The position numbers were made by a program, and so were the translations under genes. This document shows, in pieces, positions 13,910 through 23,360 of a stretch of 64,000 nucleotides of DNA (position 1 is its first letter; each line of letters starts with the position of its first letter). The notes under the pieces are model-generated. The model had not been told where the DNA came from, did no database searches, and saw only the letters and a list, made by a program, of their open reading frames with translations. The DNA is taken from the NCBI GenBank assembly GCA_020850615.1, contig JADZEI010000045.1:1-64000 (forward strand). The letters are read 5' to 3'. Origin of the DNA: Dehalococcoidia bacterium. GTDB taxonomy: Bacteria; Chloroflexota; Dehalococcoidia; Tepidiformales; Tepidiformaceae.

Positions 13910-15766
13910 TTGCTCCGCATCGCCGTCCGTTCGGAAGGACAGGAAGAGACCTTCGACCATGAGTCGGGGCCGGTCGAGTTCGGCCGCGCACCGGGCGAGA
14001 ACGGCCTGCCCCGTTGCCTGCTCGCTGACCCGTTCGTGTCGCGCAACGCGCTGCGGATCGAGGCCGTGGAAGGCGGCCGCGTCCGCGCGGAGAACCTGAG
14101 CATGACGATGCCGGTGCGCATCCCCGGGGGCGAGATCTCGATCGGGGAGCTGGAGGTGGTCGCGCTCCCGGTCGAATTCGGGTTCGGACACACGTACATC
14201 TCGGTCGAAGAGGTGCCGTACGAACCGGAGGGGCCGGGTTCGCCGCCGCACCACCCGGCCGGAGCCGAGGCCGCCGCCCCGGAGGAACCGGCCGGGGCGT
14301 CTCCTCCCGCGGCGCCGCCGGCGGCTTCCGGGCCGGTGATCGAGGCGGTGGAGCCGCCGCGGGAGCCGAGCGCGCCGCCGGTCGCGCTGCACGAGCTGGG
14401 CGATGCGCCGGGCCCGGAGGTGCTGGCGCTCTGGTTCGAAACCCTGGTCGCGGTGCAACAGGCGGCCGCAACCTCGGAGGCGTTCCTCGATGCGACGGCC
14501 CGGGCCGTGGTCGACCTCGTGGGGCTGGACCGGGCGCTGGTATTGCTGCCCGAGGGCGACGGCTGGCGGATCGCGGCGGCGTCGCCGCCCGAGGCGGTGG
14601 GGCGCCCGCCCTACAGCGAGACGATCGTGCGCGAGGTGTGCCGGCAGAAGCGCACGGTGTTCCGGAACCTCGCCGAGGAGTCGCTCTCGCTCAGCCTTGC
14701 GGGGATCGACACGGTGGTGGCGGCGCCCATCCTCGACGGGGCGCGGGAGGTCGTGGGGATCGTGTATGGCGCGCGGGCGCTGCGCCCCGATGCCCTGCCG
14801 CGGAAGGTAACGCGGCTGGAGGCGCTCGTCGTGCAGGTGCTGGCGGCGGCGGTGGGCGCGGGGCTCGAACGCGAGCAGGAGCAGGAGCGCGCGCTGCGGA
14901 GCCAGGTGCAGTTCGAGCAGTTCTTCTCTCCCGAGCTGGCGCGCGAGCTGGCGGCGGACGCGTCGATGCTCGAGGGCCGCGAGCGCGAGGTGACGGTGCT
15001 CTTCAGCGACGTGCGCAACTTCTCGCGGATCTCGGAACGGGTGGGGCCGCAGCGCACGTTCGCGATGATGCAGGACCTGATGGAGCTCCAGAGCGTCCAC
15101 ATCCGGGACACGGGCGGCACGGTGGTGGACTACGTTGGCGACGGGCTGCTGGCGATGTGGAATGCGCCGGTGGAGCAGCCGGACCACCCGCTGCGGGCAT
15201 GCCAGGCGGCCGTGGACTTTCTCCGCGAGCTGACGGCGCTCTCGATCCAGTGGGAGGAAGAGGCGGGGGAGCCGCTCCACCTCGGCGTGGGGATCCACAC
15301 GGGCGTGGCGCTCGTGGGCAACACCGGGAGCCGCGTGAAGCTGAAGTACGGGCCAATGGGGCCGACCGTGAACCTCGCGAGCCGGCTGGAGAACTCGACC
15401 AAGGTCACTGGCGTGAGCGCGCTCATTTCGCGCGCGACCCGGGACCGGCTGCCATCGAGCTTCGCGACGCGCCGGCTCGGCGGCATCCGCGTACAGGGCG
15501 TCCCGGACCCGGTCGAGGTGTACGAGCTGCACCCCGGGGCCGGCGGGCCGGAGTGGCGCGACCACCGCGACACGTTCGAGCGGGCGCTGCTGCACTTCGA
15601 GATCGGGCAGTGGTCTGAGGCGTGCCAGCTGCTGGCGGGCCTGCTGACCGCGGGCGACGGATACGACGTGCCCTCGCTGCACCTGCTGTCGCGGTCGGTG
15701 GAGTGCCTGCGTTCGCGGCCGGAGCCGTTCGACCCGGCGATGACCATCCAGAAGCAGACGACGTAG
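13910..15766 (+). CDS. FHA-GAF-class III nucleotide cyclase
   Basis: 618 aa from a TTG with GGGAG upstream. Reading further upstream adds only terminator-region sequence. The N-terminal FHA domain (about 3-98; FGR 24-26, SRN 44-46) would bind phosphothreonine. A Pro/Ala linker follows, then a GAF domain (about 150-315), then a class III cyclase domain (about 345-520). Metal-binding Asp residues are seen in LFSDVRNFS and YVGDGLLAMW, and the transition-state Asn and Arg in TVNLASRLE. The substrate-specifying Lys and Asp positions appear exchanged (VVDYVGD; KLKYGPMG), so the product is uncertain. A C-terminal helical tail follows. Co-directional with the PPK2-type gene 14 bases downstream. The FHA domain links it to Ser/Thr kinase signalling. 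Confidence 0.87.
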   Translation: MLRIAVRSEGQEETFDHESGPVEFGRAPGENGLPRCLLADPFVSRNALRIEAVEGGRVRAENLSMTMPVRIPGGEISIGELEVVALPVEFGFGHTYISVEEVPYEPEGPGSPPHHPAGAEAAAPEEPAGASPPAAPPAASGPVIEAVEPPREPSAPPVALHELGDAPGPEVLALWFETLVAVQQAAATSEAFLDATARAVVDLVGLDRALVLLPEGDGWRIAAASPPEAVGRPPYSETIVREVCRQKRTVFRNLAEESLSLSLAGIDTVVAAPILDGAREVVGIVYGARALRPDALPRKVTRLEALVVQVLAAAVGAGLEREQEQERALRSQVQFEQFFSPELARELAADASMLEGREREVTVLFSDVRNFSRISERVGPQRTFAMMQDLMELQSVHIRDTGGTVVDYVGDGLLAMWNAPVEQPDHPLRACQAAVDFLRELTALSIQWEEEAGEPLHLGVGIHTGVALVGNTGSRVKLKYGPMGPTVNLASRLENSTKVTGVSALISRATRDRLPSSFATRRLGGIRVQGVPDPVEVYELHPGAGGPEWRDHRDTFERALLHFEIGQWSEACQLLAGLLTAGDGYDVPSLHLLSRSVECLRSRPEPFDPAMTIQKQTT

Positions 15767-15780
15767 GGGAGGCGAGGGTC

Positions 15781-17259
15781 ATGTTCGAAAGCGCGCAGCT
15801 CGGCCGGAAGGTGGACCGGGAGACGTTCGCGGCACGGGAGCCCGTGCTCCGCGAGGAGCTGCTGGACGCACAGCTGCGGCTGGCGGCGGCGGGGTTCTCG
15901 GTGGTGGTGGTGATCGCGGGCGCGGAGGGCGCGGGCAAGGGCGAGACGGTGAACCTGCTGCTGAACTGGCTCGACGCCCGCGGCGTGCAGGTCCACGCGC
16001 TGGGGGCGCCCTCGGAGGAGGAGCGGGAGCGGCCGGACTACTACCGCTTCTGGCAGCGGCTGCCACCGAAGGGGAAGATCGGCATCTTCTTCGGGTCGTG
16101 GTACACGCGCCCGATCGCTTCGCACTCGCTGGGGGAGCTGGACGAGGCGGGGATGGAGGACGGGCTGCGGCGGATCGCCGAGTTCGAGCAGATGCTGGCG
16201 AACGAGGGCGTGCTGCTGGTCAAGTTTTGGCTGCACATCACGAAAGCCCAGCAGAAGAAGGTGTTCAAGGAGCTGGCGAAGGACAAGGACACCGCCTGGC
16301 GCGTTTCGAAGCTGGACTGGCGCTATCACAAGACGTTCGACGCGTTCGTGAACTCGGCGAGCCGGGCGCTGCGCCGGACCAACACGGGGTACGCGCCCTG
16401 GCACATCATCGAGGCGGCGGACGCGCGCTACCGGAACCTCACCGTGGCGGAGAAGCTGCTCGCGGCGATCGAGGCGCGGCTGGCGGCGGTCGCGCCCGCG
16501 GCGGTCACGCCTGCGCCTACACCGGTGCCCATGCGGCCGAACCTCATTTCGAGCATGGATTTGCGGCTCGCGGCGCCGGAGGGGGCGTACCGGAAGGAGC
16601 TCGCGCGCGTGCAGCTCAACATCGGCCGGCTGGCGCGGGAGCTGCCCGGGCGCGAGCGAAGCGTCGTCGCCGTGTTCGAAGGGTCCGACGCGGCGGGCAA
16701 GGGCGGCGCTATCCGCCGGATCACCCAGGCGCTGGACGCGCGGTATTACGAGGTCGTGCAGATCGCTGCGCCGACGGACGAGGAGCAGGCGCGGCCGTAC
16801 CTCTGGCGGTTCTGGCGGCGGCTGCCGCGCCGGGGGCACTTCGCCATCTACGACCGGTCGTGGTACGGGCGGGTGCTCGTCGAGCGGGTGGAGAACTTCT
16901 GCTCGCCGGCGGACTGGTCGCGTGCCTACAGTGAGATCAACGCGTTCGAGGAGCAGCTGGTCTCGTCGGGCACGGTGGTGCTGAAGTTCTGGCTTTCGAC
17001 GAGCAAGGAGGAGCAGCTGCGGCGGTTCCAGGAGCGGGAGCAGATGGGGTTCAAGCGGTACAAGATCACGCCGGAGGACTGGCGCAACCGCGAGAAGTGG
17101 GACGCCTACGAGGCAGCGGCCTGCGACATGATCGAGAAGACGAGCACGGAGCTGGCCCCGTGGACGCTAGTGGAGGCGGAGGACAAGCTGCACGCGCGGC
17201 TCAAGGTGCTGCGGACGCTGGAGGGGGCGCTCGCCGGGGCGGTGGGGGCGAAGCGGTAG
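15781..17259 (+). CDS. pap: Polyphosphate:AMP phosphotransferase (two-domain PPK2)
   Basis: 492 aa. Two PPK2 domains in tandem (about 10-235 and 255-488). Each has a Walker A-like loop (GAEGAGKGE and EGSDAAGKGG). The C-terminal domain has the complete lid motif YDRSWYGRVLVERVE, while the N-terminal one reads FFGSWYTRPI. This is the usual layout of class II enzymes, where the C-terminal domain is catalytic. They transfer phosphate from polyphosphate to AMP, giving ADP. GGGAGGCGAGG precedes the ATG. It lies 14 bases after the cyclase gene, so nucleotide signalling and AMP recycling may be co-expressed (inference). Confidence 0.92.
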   Translation: MFESAQLGRKVDRETFAAREPVLREELLDAQLRLAAAGFSVVVVIAGAEGAGKGETVNLLLNWLDARGVQVHALGAPSEEERERPDYYRFWQRLPPKGKIGIFFGSWYTRPIASHSLGELDEAGMEDGLRRIAEFEQMLANEGVLLVKFWLHITKAQQKKVFKELAKDKDTAWRVSKLDWRYHKTFDAFVNSASRALRRTNTGYAPWHIIEAADARYRNLTVAEKLLAAIEARLAAVAPAAVTPAPTPVPMRPNLISSMDLRLAAPEGAYRKELARVQLNIGRLARELPGRERSVVAVFEGSDAAGKGGAIRRITQALDARYYEVVQIAAPTDEEQARPYLWRFWRRLPRRGHFAIYDRSWYGRVLVERVENFCSPADWSRAYSEINAFEEQLVSSGTVVLKFWLSTSKEEQLRRFQEREQMGFKRYKITPEDWRNREKWDAYEAAACDMIEKTSTELAPWTLVEAEDKLHARLKVLRTLEGALAGAVGAKR

Positions 17260-17262
17260 GCG

Positions 17263-18117
17263 TCAGGCGCGGCGGGCGCGGGTCGACCATGCCTTGCGCG
17301 GGGTTGGCGCGGGCTGCCCTTCGGCGAGTGGCTGGCAGGTGGGACACCAGGCGGTGTGGCGGATATCGACGCCCTGTGGGGAGCTGCGGAGGATGGTCGA
17401 GCAGCGGCGGCAGGGGAGACTGGCGCGCATGTAGGTATGCATCGTTGGGCGGCGGGGCTTTCGCCCGTCGGGGCCGGGTTTGCCGACGCTGGCGCGGAGG
17501 AGCTGGCGCGCTTTCGCGATGAGCCCGCGGAGCGTGTCGTCGTCGAGCTCAGCGACGGTGCGCCAGGGATTGATGCCGCAGTGGAAGAGCGTCTCGTGCT
17601 TCCAGATGTTGCCCACGCCGGCCATGACGCGCTGGTCCATGATGACGTCGCCGATGGTGAGCGGGGCGCGGGCGGGGTCGCGGAAGCGGCGGAAGGCCTC
17701 GTCCTCGTCGAAGTCGTCGTCGAGCAGGTTCGGGCCGAGGCCGGCGATGGGCTGGTAGGCGGCGAGGGCGCGCTCTTCGATGAGCTCGATCACGGGCGCG
17801 CTGAAGTTCACGACCACGGCGCCGGGGACTTCGAGCACGAGCCGCGCCTGGCTTTCCGGGCGGGTCCAGCGCTCGCCGGGTTTGTAGACGTGCCAGGTGC
17901 CGTACATGCGGAGGTGGCCGCGCAGGGCGAGGCCGTTGTCGAAGCTGATGATCAGGTTCTTGCCCTGCGCGCGGACGCCGGTGCACGTGGCGCCGACGAT
18001 GCGGTGGACCTGGGGCACGGGGCCCGGGCCGTGGCTGCGGGCGCGCTCGAGCAGCTGGCCGGCGAGCACCGGGCGCAGCTTCTCGGCGAAGCGGTAGAGG
18101 CTATCACCCTCCGGCAA
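17263..18117 (-). CDS. nei: Fpg/Nei-family DNA glycosylase/AP lyase
   Basis: 284 aa. The start is fixed by chemistry: this family needs Pro immediately after the initiator, and the TTG gives (M)PEGDSLYRFAEKL with catalytic Pro and Glu. Core strands include LRGHLRMYGTW. The helix-two-turn-helix region includes GVGNIWKHETLF. A C-terminal zinc finger has CRRC and CPTC pairs. It removes oxidised bases during base-excision repair. It overlaps the 3' end of the Lhr helicase gene by 14 bases; lhr-nei adjacency is also known in mycobacteria, which supports a shared repair role. The last 20 residues are a basic tail. Confidence 0.92.
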   Translation of the reverse strand: MPEGDSLYRFAEKLRPVLAGQLLERARSHGPGPVPQVHRIVGATCTGVRAQGKNLIISFDNGLALRGHLRMYGTWHVYKPGERWTRPESQARLVLEVPGAVVVNFSAPVIELIEERALAAYQPIAGLGPNLLDDDFDEDEAFRRFRDPARAPLTIGDVIMDQRVMAGVGNIWKHETLFHCGINPWRTVAELDDDTLRGLIAKARQLLRASVGKPGPDGRKPRRPTMHTYMRASLPCRRCSTILRSSPQGVDIRHTAWCPTCQPLAEGQPAPTPRKAWSTRARRA

Positions 18118-21100
18118 CGGCGGCGGCCTCCTTCTTCGGTGCGCGATAGGCGATGCCGCGATAGCCGGCGGCGAAGCCCGCGGCTTCGAACGCGGGCAGG
18201 TGGTCCGACTCGTGCGCGGGGACGGCGTCGATGCGGTCGAGGGTGAACGGCCGGCCGCGGGGGTCGGCGACGGTTTCGACGAGGGCCGCGATGGCGAGCG
18301 CGGCAGCCTCGCCGTCTTCGAAGCCCGGGAGCGTAAGCACGGACTTGCCCCCACGTTCGAGATAGAGCACCGGGAAGCCATCGATGAGGACGACGCGGGC
18401 GCCGGCAGCTCGCTGGAGCGCGCGCCGGTCGTCGTCGCCGCGGCGGGGCCAGGGGACGGCGGCGCCGTAGGGGTTGGCGGGGTCGGTGGCGGCGAGGACG
18501 GCGACGGCGGGATCGTCCGCGGGGTCGCGCTCGGCGCGGAGGCGGTCGACGGCGCCGGGGAGGGCGAACTGGGCGGCGCCGAGCCCATCGACGAAGTAGC
18601 CACGGCGGACGCGGCCCGCTTCCTCCATCGCCTTGAGCACCGGGTAGACCGTGCCGAACCCGCCGGGGATGCCCTCGGCATTGACCGTCTCGCGCGTCAC
18701 CACGCCGTAACGCTCGAGGAGCTGGAGGGCGATGGCGTGGGCGCGGCCGGTCGCCGAAGTTGCGCCGCCGGGTGCGTCGCGGCGGACGAGCGACCAGCGG
18801 CCCGCGGCCTCCGGCGGGACGAGCGCGGAGCGGCTGCGCGGCGAGGGCGTGGTGTTGCGGCGCGGCCAGGCGAGCGCGCGAAGGGCGCCGAAGGTGTCGT
18901 TGGTGACGTACCCGGCCCAGACGAGCTCCCAGAGGGCGTCGAGGGTTTCCCGCGGATGTGTGGTCTTCGAAGCGCGGACCAGCTCGGCGAAGAAGGAGGC
19001 ACCGTTTTGCGCGAGGTAGTCGAGGATCGCGCGGGCGAGGTCGCCGGGCTGCTCGGGGGCGGGCGGCGGGGCGAGCTCGGGGAGGCGTTCGCGCGCGTAG
19101 AGCGCGATGCGGCCGTCGTCGCGGCCGAGAGTGCCGCGGCCAACCCAGGCGACTTCGCCGTTGGCGCCCAGCTCGTCCAGGAGGCGCGGCTGGTAGCCGG
19201 CGACGCGGGCGGCGAGCACGTCGCGTTCGAGCACGGACACGGGCAGGGGCACACCTTCGAGCTGGGCGACGGCTTCGCGGGCGCGGTCCAGCCCAGTGCG
19301 CTGGCTGCCAACGCCCTGCCACTTGAGGAGGAAGCGCGCGAAGGCATCGTGCGAGACGGGCTCGACGTCCTTGCGGAGGCGGGCGAGCGAGCGGCGGCGG
19401 AGCTGGCGGAGGGCGTCGGCGTCGCACCACTCGCGCTCGGTGCCGCCGGGGCGGAAGTCGCCGTGGACGACGGTCCCGGCCCGTTCGAGCGCGGCCAGGG
19501 CATCGCGGATGAGCGATTCGGGGACGGCCCAGCGGGAGGCGGGGTCCCGGGCGAGGAAGGGACCGTGGGTGCGGGCGTACCGCCCGGTGAGCCCTTCGAG
19601 CGCGTTCGCGGTCGGGCGCAGGAATGTCTCGGGGACGCCGATGGGCGGGGCGACGCCGAGGGCGTCGCGGTAGCGGCCGGCGTCTTCGATCGGGATGCAG
19701 CGTTCGTCGCCAGCGATGCGGACGCGGCAGGCGCGGCGGGTATCTTCGAGCACGCGGAGCCAGGCGGCGGCTTCGGCGGGGGCCGTAATGCGGGCGGCGA
19801 CCTCGTGCTCGGCGAGGTCGCCCACGCGGCGGAGGAGGTCGTGGAGCTGGTCGGGATTGCGCGCCTTGCGGCCATCGGCGAGTCCCTGGAGCTCGAGCTC
19901 GATCTGTTCGAGCGCGACCGGATCGAGCAGCTCGCGCAGCTCGTCATCGCCGAGGAGGTCGCGGAGGAGGTTTCGGTCGAGGGTGAGGGCCTGGGCGCGG
20001 CGCTCGGCGAGCGGGGCATCGCCTTCGTACATATAGGCGGCGATGTAGTCGAAGAGCAGGCCGCGGGCGAAGGGCGAGGCTTCGGTCAGCTCGACGCTGC
20101 GGATCCGGATCTCGCGGCTGCGGACCTGGGTGAGCACTTCCTGGAGGCCCGGGAGGTCGAAGACGTCGCGGAGGCATTCGCGGTAGGTCTCCAGGATGAT
20201 CGGGAAGGAGCCGTAGCGGCTGGCGACGCCGAGGAGGTTGGCGCTGCGCTGGCGCTGGAGCCAGAGCGGCATGCGGGCTCCCGGCCGGCGGCGCGGCAGG
20301 AGCAGCGCCCGGGCGGCGTTTTCGCGGAAGTGCGAGGCGAAGAGCGGCGTGTCGGCGAGGCGGCCGGTGACGAGCTCCTCGACCTCCTCCGGCTCGGGGA
20401 ACATGAGGTCGTCCGGGGGCGGTTCGTCGCCGCCGGCGTAGCGCAGGGCGATGCCGTCATCGCTCCAGATGGTCTGGATGTCGAAGCCGGTGCGCTCGGC
20501 GAGGCGGGCTTCGATGGCCTGGGCCCAGGGGGCGTGGACGCGCCCGCCGAACGGCGTCAGCACGACGACGCGCCAGTCGCCGAGCTCGTCGCGGAAGCGC
20601 TCGACGACGATGGTGCGGTCGGTGGGCAGGGCGCCGGCGGCCTGCTTCTCCTCGTCGAGGTAGGCGACGAGGTTGCGGGCGGCGAGCTCATCGAGGTCGT
20701 GTTCGGCCTCGAGAAGCGAGACGGCGCGCTCTTCGGGGAGGGCGTCGAGCTCGCGGGTGAAGGCGCCGATGGCGCGGCCGAAGTCGAGCTCGCGGCCGAC
20801 GCCGTCGCCCTTCCAGAACGGCATCTTGCCGGGTTCGCCGGCGGCGGGGGAGACGATGACGCGGTCGCGCGTGATCTGTTCGATGCGCCAGGTGGTCGCG
20901 CCGAGCATGAACGTCTCGCCGGGGCGGCTCTCGTAGACCATCTCTTCGTCGAGCTCGCCGACGCGGGGGCCGCCATCGCCGAGGAAGACGCCGTAGAGGC
21001 CGCGGTCGGGGATGGTGCCGGCGTTGACGACGGCGATCGTGCGGGCGTCGCGGCGGGAGGAAAGGACGTCGGTCGCACGGTCCCAGAGGACGCGCGGGCG

Positions 21101-22591
21101 AAGGTCGGCGAACTCGTCGCTGGGGTACTGGCCCGCGAGCATGCCGAGCACGCTTTCGAGCACATCGCGGCTGATGGTGGCGAAGTTGTAGGTGCGGCGG
21201 ACGAGCTGTTCGAGCTCGTCGACCGTGAGGTCTTCGACCGCGCAGATGGCCACGATCTGCTGCGCGAGGACGTCGAGCGGGTTCTTCGGCACGGTGGTGC
21301 GCTCGATCTGCCCTTCACGCATGCGCTTCGTAATGACGGCGCATTCGAGGAGGTCGCCGCGGAACTTGGGGAAGATGCGGCCCCGGGACGGCGCGCCGAC
21401 CTGGTGCCCGGCGCGGCCGACGCGCTGGAGGCCGCGCGCGACGGACTTCGGCGATTCGACCTGGACGACGAGGTCGACGGCGCCCATGTCGATACCGAGC
21501 TCGAGCGAGCTCGTGGCGACGAGCCCCGGGATCAGGCCGGCCTTGAGGCGCTCCTCGACCTCCTGGCGCTGCTCGCGGGAGACGGAGCCGTGGTGGGCGC
21601 GGAGGAGCTCTTCGCCGGCGAGCTCGTTGATCCGCAGGGCGAGGCGCTCGGCGAGGCGGCGGTTGTTCACGAAGATGAGGGTCGAGCGATGGGCGCGGAC
21701 GAGGGCGAGCAGCTCGGGGTAGATGGCCGGCCAGACGGAGGTGTGGCCTTCGTTGCCGGTGGCGGCGGTTTGCGGGTCGGGCAGGGTGTAGCCATCGAGG
21801 ACGGGGCGGTCCATGTCCTCGACCGGGACGATGACCTTGAGGTCGAGCTCCTTGCGGGCACCCGCGTCGGCGATGGCGACCTCGCGGTCGCCGCCGAGGT
21901 ACTTGGCGACCTCTTCGAGCGGGCGCTGCGTCGCGGAGAGGCCGATGCGCTGGGGCGGCCGCGTGCAGACGCGTTCGAGGCGCTCCAGGGAGAGGGCGAG
22001 ATGGGCGCCGCGCTTGGTCGCCGCCATCGTGTGGATCTCGTCGACGATGACGGTCGTGACGGTTTCGAGCACCGACCGCGCCCGGCTGGTCAGCATCAGG
22101 TAGAGCGATTCGGGGGTGGTGATGAGGATATCGGGCGGGTCGCGGCGGATGTCCTCTCGTTCCCGGGCGGGCGTGTCGCCGGTGCGCGTGGCGACGGTGA
22201 TGTCGGGCGGGGCCAGCCCTTCGCGGGCGGCGGCGAGGCGGAGCCCGGCGAGCGGGGCGCGCAGGTTCCGTTCGACGTCGTAGGAGAGGGCCTTGAGCGG
22301 CGAGATGTAGAGCACGGAGACGCCCGCGCGCTTGCCGGGGCGGCCGTCCTTGCGCGGCGAGATGGGTTCGCGCTGGATGAGTTGGTCGAGGCACCAGAGG
22401 AAGGCCGCGAGCGTCTTGCCGGACCCGGTGGGCGCGAGGAGGAGGGTGTGCTGCCCACCGGAGATGGCGTCCCAGCCGAGCTCCTGCGCCTCGGTCGGGC
22501 GTTCGAAGGCATCGACGAACCAGTGGCGCGCGACGGGGCTGAATCGGTCGAGCGCGGAGCTGCCGGGTGCGCGCGGAGGCATGCGATCCAT
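18104..22591 (-). CDS. lhr: Lhr-family ATP-dependent DNA helicase
   Basis: 1495 aa, the full length of long Lhr proteins. The N-terminal superfamily 2 helicase core has Walker A (APTGSGKT), DEIH box (VIVDEIHTM), SAT motif and QRVGRAGHQVG motif VI. The winged-helix and Lhr-core domains follow, then a long C-terminal region with repeated winged helices of the kind found in the AlkZ-like C-terminal domain. Lhr unwinds RNA:DNA hybrids and is linked to DNA repair. The nei gene overlaps its end. The ATG at the ORF start was used; a second ATG lies three codons in. Divergent from the toxin-antitoxin pair across a 65-base spacer. Confidence 0.94.
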   Translation of the reverse strand: MDRMPPRAPGSSALDRFSPVARHWFVDAFERPTEAQELGWDAISGGQHTLLLAPTGSGKTLAAFLWCLDQLIQREPISPRKDGRPGKRAGVSVLYISPLKALSYDVERNLRAPLAGLRLAAAREGLAPPDITVATRTGDTPAREREDIRRDPPDILITTPESLYLMLTSRARSVLETVTTVIVDEIHTMAATKRGAHLALSLERLERVCTRPPQRIGLSATQRPLEEVAKYLGGDREVAIADAGARKELDLKVIVPVEDMDRPVLDGYTLPDPQTAATGNEGHTSVWPAIYPELLALVRAHRSTLIFVNNRRLAERLALRINELAGEELLRAHHGSVSREQRQEVEERLKAGLIPGLVATSSLELGIDMGAVDLVVQVESPKSVARGLQRVGRAGHQVGAPSRGRIFPKFRGDLLECAVITKRMREGQIERTTVPKNPLDVLAQQIVAICAVEDLTVDELEQLVRRTYNFATISRDVLESVLGMLAGQYPSDEFADLRPRVLWDRATDVLSSRRDARTIAVVNAGTIPDRGLYGVFLGDGGPRVGELDEEMVYESRPGETFMLGATTWRIEQITRDRVIVSPAAGEPGKMPFWKGDGVGRELDFGRAIGAFTRELDALPEERAVSLLEAEHDLDELAARNLVAYLDEEKQAAGALPTDRTIVVERFRDELGDWRVVVLTPFGGRVHAPWAQAIEARLAERTGFDIQTIWSDDGIALRYAGGDEPPPDDLMFPEPEEVEELVTGRLADTPLFASHFRENAARALLLPRRRPGARMPLWLQRQRSANLLGVASRYGSFPIILETYRECLRDVFDLPGLQEVLTQVRSREIRIRSVELTEASPFARGLLFDYIAAYMYEGDAPLAERRAQALTLDRNLLRDLLGDDELRELLDPVALEQIELELQGLADGRKARNPDQLHDLLRRVGDLAEHEVAARITAPAEAAAWLRVLEDTRRACRVRIAGDERCIPIEDAGRYRDALGVAPPIGVPETFLRPTANALEGLTGRYARTHGPFLARDPASRWAVPESLIRDALAALERAGTVVHGDFRPGGTEREWCDADALRQLRRRSLARLRKDVEPVSHDAFARFLLKWQGVGSQRTGLDRAREAVAQLEGVPLPVSVLERDVLAARVAGYQPRLLDELGANGEVAWVGRGTLGRDDGRIALYARERLPELAPPPAPEQPGDLARAILDYLAQNGASFFAELVRASKTTHPRETLDALWELVWAGYVTNDTFGALRALAWPRRNTTPSPRSRSALVPPEAAGRWSLVRRDAPGGATSATGRAHAIALQLLERYGVVTRETVNAEGIPGGFGTVYPVLKAMEEAGRVRRGYFVDGLGAAQFALPGAVDRLRAERDPADDPAVAVLAATDPANPYGAAVPWPRRGDDDRRALQRAAGARVVLIDGFPVLYLERGGKSVLTLPGFEDGEAAALAIAALVETVADPRGRPFTLDRIDAVPAHESDHLPAFEAAGFAAGYRGIAYRAPKKEAAAVAGG

Positions 22592-22611
22592 TGTGCCAGA
22601 ACGGGTGCGCC

Positions 22612-22627
22612 GCGAACATACGTTCGC
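22612..22627. promoter_or_regulatory. Inverted repeat, candidate toxin-antitoxin operator
   Basis: GCGAAC-ATAC-GTTCGC is a perfect 6-bp inverted repeat in the spacer between lhr and the antitoxin gene. It covers the expected -35 region of the antitoxin promoter, where a Phd-type antitoxin would bind for autorepression. The assignment is inferred from position. Confidence 0.45.
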
Positions 22628-22641
22628 ATCTGGCGCGGTGG

Positions 22642-22647
22642 TAGGAT
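22642..22647 (+). promoter_or_regulatory. Putative -10 element of the toxin-antitoxin operon
   Basis: TAGGAT lies nine bases before the ATG of the antitoxin, leaving almost no 5' leader. The same hexamer precedes the first ferredoxin of the window. Confidence 0.4.
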
Positions 22648-22656
22648 GTGGGGGCT

Positions 22657-22929
22657 ATGACGACATCGGAGCAGGCGGTCGCAGCGCGCGGCGAGCGCGA
22701 GGTGGCGGTGGAGGACGCGGCGGCGAGGTTCGCCGAGCTGCTCGCGGCGGTGGAGGGCGGCGAGAGAGTGACGATCACGCGGGACGGGCGGGCGGTGGCG
22801 CGGCTGGTTCCATCGCGCGAACCGGCCCGGACGCCCGCGGAGGCGGCCGAAGAGCTGCTGGAGATGCGTGCGGAGCATCGCATGAGCCGGGAAGAGATCC
22901 TCGAGGTGGTCCAGGAAGGGCGGCGCTGA
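22657..22929 (+). CDS. Phd/YefM-type antitoxin
   Basis: 90 aa from ATG (a GTG three codons earlier is possible). The Phd/YefM fold is recognisable: EVAVEDAAARFAELLAAV, GERVTITRDGRAVARLVP. A helical C-terminal tail would wrap the toxin. Its stop codon abuts the GTG of the toxin gene with no gap. It is expected to neutralise the PIN toxin and repress the operon by binding upstream. Confidence 0.88.
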   Translation: MTTSEQAVAARGEREVAVEDAAARFAELLAAVEGGERVTITRDGRAVARLVPSREPARTPAEAAEELLEMRAEHRMSREEILEVVQEGRR

Positions 22930-23343
22930 GTGCCGGTCGTGGTGGACGCATCAGTAGCGCTGGCGTGGGGCTTCGACGATGAGGCGTCCAGTTTCGCAGT
23001 GGATGTGCTGAGTCGCGTCGTTTCGGAGGGGGCGACAGCCCCCGCCATCTGGCCGCTGGAAGTCCTGAACGGCATCGTGCAGGCGGAACGGCGAGGGCGT
23101 ATCAATGCAACGACGGCACGCCGGATGCACCAGTCCATCATGGACCTGCGGGTGCAGGTGGAGGCAGTCCCCGGCCCACCGGCTCTACGGGCGATCCATG
23201 TCGTCGCGCGTGAGCGCGGACTCACCGCGTACGATGCCGCCTACGTCGAGCTCGCTCGGCGAATGAGCGTGCCGCTCGCGACGCTTGATGTGCGGCTCCG
23301 CACTGCGGCGGAGTCGGCCGGCGTTGTCGTCCTTTCGGAGTGA
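22930..23343 (+). CDS. VapC-type PIN-domain ribonuclease toxin
   Basis: 137 aa starting at GTG directly after the antitoxin stop. PIN-domain acidic residues are visible in VVVDASVALAW (Asp near 6), LEVLNG (Glu), LTAYDAAYVELA (Asp) and ATLDVRLR (Asp). VapC toxins cleave tRNA or rRNA. The pair is stand-alone, beside lhr, with no mobile-element genes nearby. Confidence 0.9.
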   Translation: MPVVVDASVALAWGFDDEASSFAVDVLSRVVSEGATAPAIWPLEVLNGIVQAERRGRINATTARRMHQSIMDLRVQVEAVPGPPALRAIHVVARERGLTAYDAAYVELARRMSVPLATLDVRLRTAAESAGVVVLSE

Positions 23344-23360
23344 GGCTCCAGTCAGTCCGG

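Noticed and set aside
11480-15766. A cAMP circuit in which the cyclase product would activate the neighbouring Crp/Fnr protein
   Set aside because: The phosphate-binding Arg of the cNMP pocket is replaced in the regulator, and the cyclase's substrate residues are atypical. Proximity alone is not enough.
18200-22660. A 1486-codon plus-strand open frame opposite lhr
   Set aside because: It is a shadow of the Lhr gene caused by high GC. Composition is low-complexity and shows no motifs.
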